Assembly: GCA_027886175.1 (NCBI GenBank)
Contig: JAJNNQ010000137.1
Location: 35,946,001-36,010,000 of the forward strand
DNA length: 64,000 nucleotides
Reading direction: 5' to 3'
From: Phylloscopus collybita
Taxonomy: Eukaryota; Chordata; Aves; Passeriformes; Phylloscopidae
Shown here: positions 63,181-64,000 of the stretch, one piece after another
How the letters are laid out: every line of letters begins with the position of its first letter
How positions within the stretch are numbered: position 1 is the stretch's first letter
Made by a program: the position numbers and the translations under genes
Notes under the pieces: generated by a model
The model's database searches: none
Told to the model about the DNA's origin: nothing
What the model saw: the letters and a program-made list of their open reading frames with translations, nothing else

Positions 63181-63904
63181 TCAGGAGAGAAACTGGCACA
63201 GTCAGTCCCATCTTGAGACCAGAGGAGAGGCCACACAATGTCTTGAAGTCCCAGCCTGCAAAAGGCTTCAGGGAGCTCATAAGAGCAGTAATGATCAACA
63301 GCCACCACTGTGGAGCATTTATATGTCACCCACACTTCTGCCTCCTCCTTCAGTCATTGAGCAGCCCTAAAGAGTGGTTCTTCATCTCTCTCTTTCCTTA
63401 GGGAATGAATAGGACCCATGGTCAGAGTGTAGCCCTATATACTGACTGTGGTGCTCTATTTCAAGTTCATTAGCCATTTGGAGAGCTCTGTTTGTGACTC
63501 ACCTGCTAGTTACAGCTGCCCAGAGGCAGAAGACTAAGAGTGAGCAACCAGCACTTGCAGTTTTTACAAACAAGGTTTAAAGCTGCACAACTTCATAAGC
63601 AAAATTGAAATTTGTATTTCATTCTGTCTGTGCCTGTATTTTAGTTGTCAGGAAGACTGTGCTCCTTTGAACACTGTAGAGAACTTGGAGCTCTTCCAAG
63701 CTCCTGAACTTAGCTGCTCCAGCCATACATTCACCTTGTGTCTTTGTGAAATCTGGGCACAGAGCATCCTATTCTCCCTAAGTCCCCTGATTTCCAAGGA
63801 AAAGAAACCCACTTGTGTAGTCCAGAAGGGAACTTTGGTTTAGGCCCCTGCTGTAGCTTCCCAGGGAACTTGGGGACTGCACCTGCTGTCCAGCCTAGTG
63901 TCAC

Positions 63905-63928
63905 ATCTTTACCTAGCTAGGTAAAGAT
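63905..63928. repeat. 24-bp perfect palindrome
   Basis: ATCTTTACCTAG followed at once by its exact reverse complement CTAGGTAAAGAT, with no spacer. Function unknown. Confidence 0.92.
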
Positions 63929-64000
63929 CCGTGCAATGCTTCTCTACTCAGGAAATCAGCTCTCCCAAGCTGGAAAGTTTTCTTCTTGTTTTATCAGAAC

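Larger units (their letters stand above)
60671..64000. other. Downstream intergenic DNA
   Basis: AT-rich DNA after the presumed TPH2 end. It holds a T19 run (61108-61126), an old LINE tail (about 62940-63180) and a 24-bp perfect palindrome (63905-63928). In human the next gene is TRHDE, but no exon of it is recognisable here. Confidence 0.7.

Noticed and set aside
62829..63401. A 190-codon + frame downstream of TPH2, the longest ATG-started one apart from exon joins
   Set aside because: No recognisable domain, and its middle matches an old CR1/L3-like LINE tail (62940-63180). It lacks signs of coding constraint that I can see.

Overview
The window is vertebrate nuclear DNA, almost certainly avian. 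It carries several CR1 LINE fragments of bird type, with 3' ends closing on ATTCTATG-like motifs. The one gene I can establish is a complete tryptophan hydroxylase 2 gene (TPH2), the neuronal rate-limiting enzyme of serotonin synthesis, on the + strand. The 11 coding exons, read between splice sites, give a continuous 491-residue protein that I could align by eye to remembered vertebrate TPH2 (human 490 aa) over its whole length. I found no bacterial genes, CRISPR arrays or operons. Species cannot be told from the sequence alone.

Layout. 1-8640 is AT-rich upstream intergenic DNA with an old antisense LINE piece (about 4620-5330), two inverted repeats and one weak candidate terminal exon of another gene (1907-1999). 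8640-9260 is a CpG-rich promoter region with a TATA box at 9003. Coding exons: 9061-9165, 12058-12210, 14456-14639, 14748-14848, 17630-17697, 23733-23929, 25678-25813, 30786-30912, 51082-51177, 59185-59318 and 59413-59587 (TGA). Every junction keeps the frame. All introns are GT-AG except intron 3, which must be GC-AG to give the conserved protein. Intron 8 is about 20 kb, 40% of the gene. After the stop comes a 3' UTR with a candidate AATAAA at 60650, then intergenic DNA to 64000 with one old LINE fragment.

Protein logic. Residues 1-60 are the TPH2-specific regulatory tail with the Arg-Arg-Gly-Phe-Ser19 phosphosite. About 65-145 form the ACT-like regulatory domain. About 150-450 are the catalytic domain, with iron ligands His319, His324 and Glu364 split across exons 8 and 9. 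The last 40 residues form the tetramerisation helix.

I did not find a clearly new biological system. The observations most worth following are: the 108-nt GC-AG intron 3, a multiple of three with no in-frame stop; oppositely oriented CR1 copies flanking exons 6-8; the G-rich pentamer repeat beside the exon 1 donor; a GC-rich block with a TATA box inside intron 8; and several unexplained palindromes and diverged duplicate segments.
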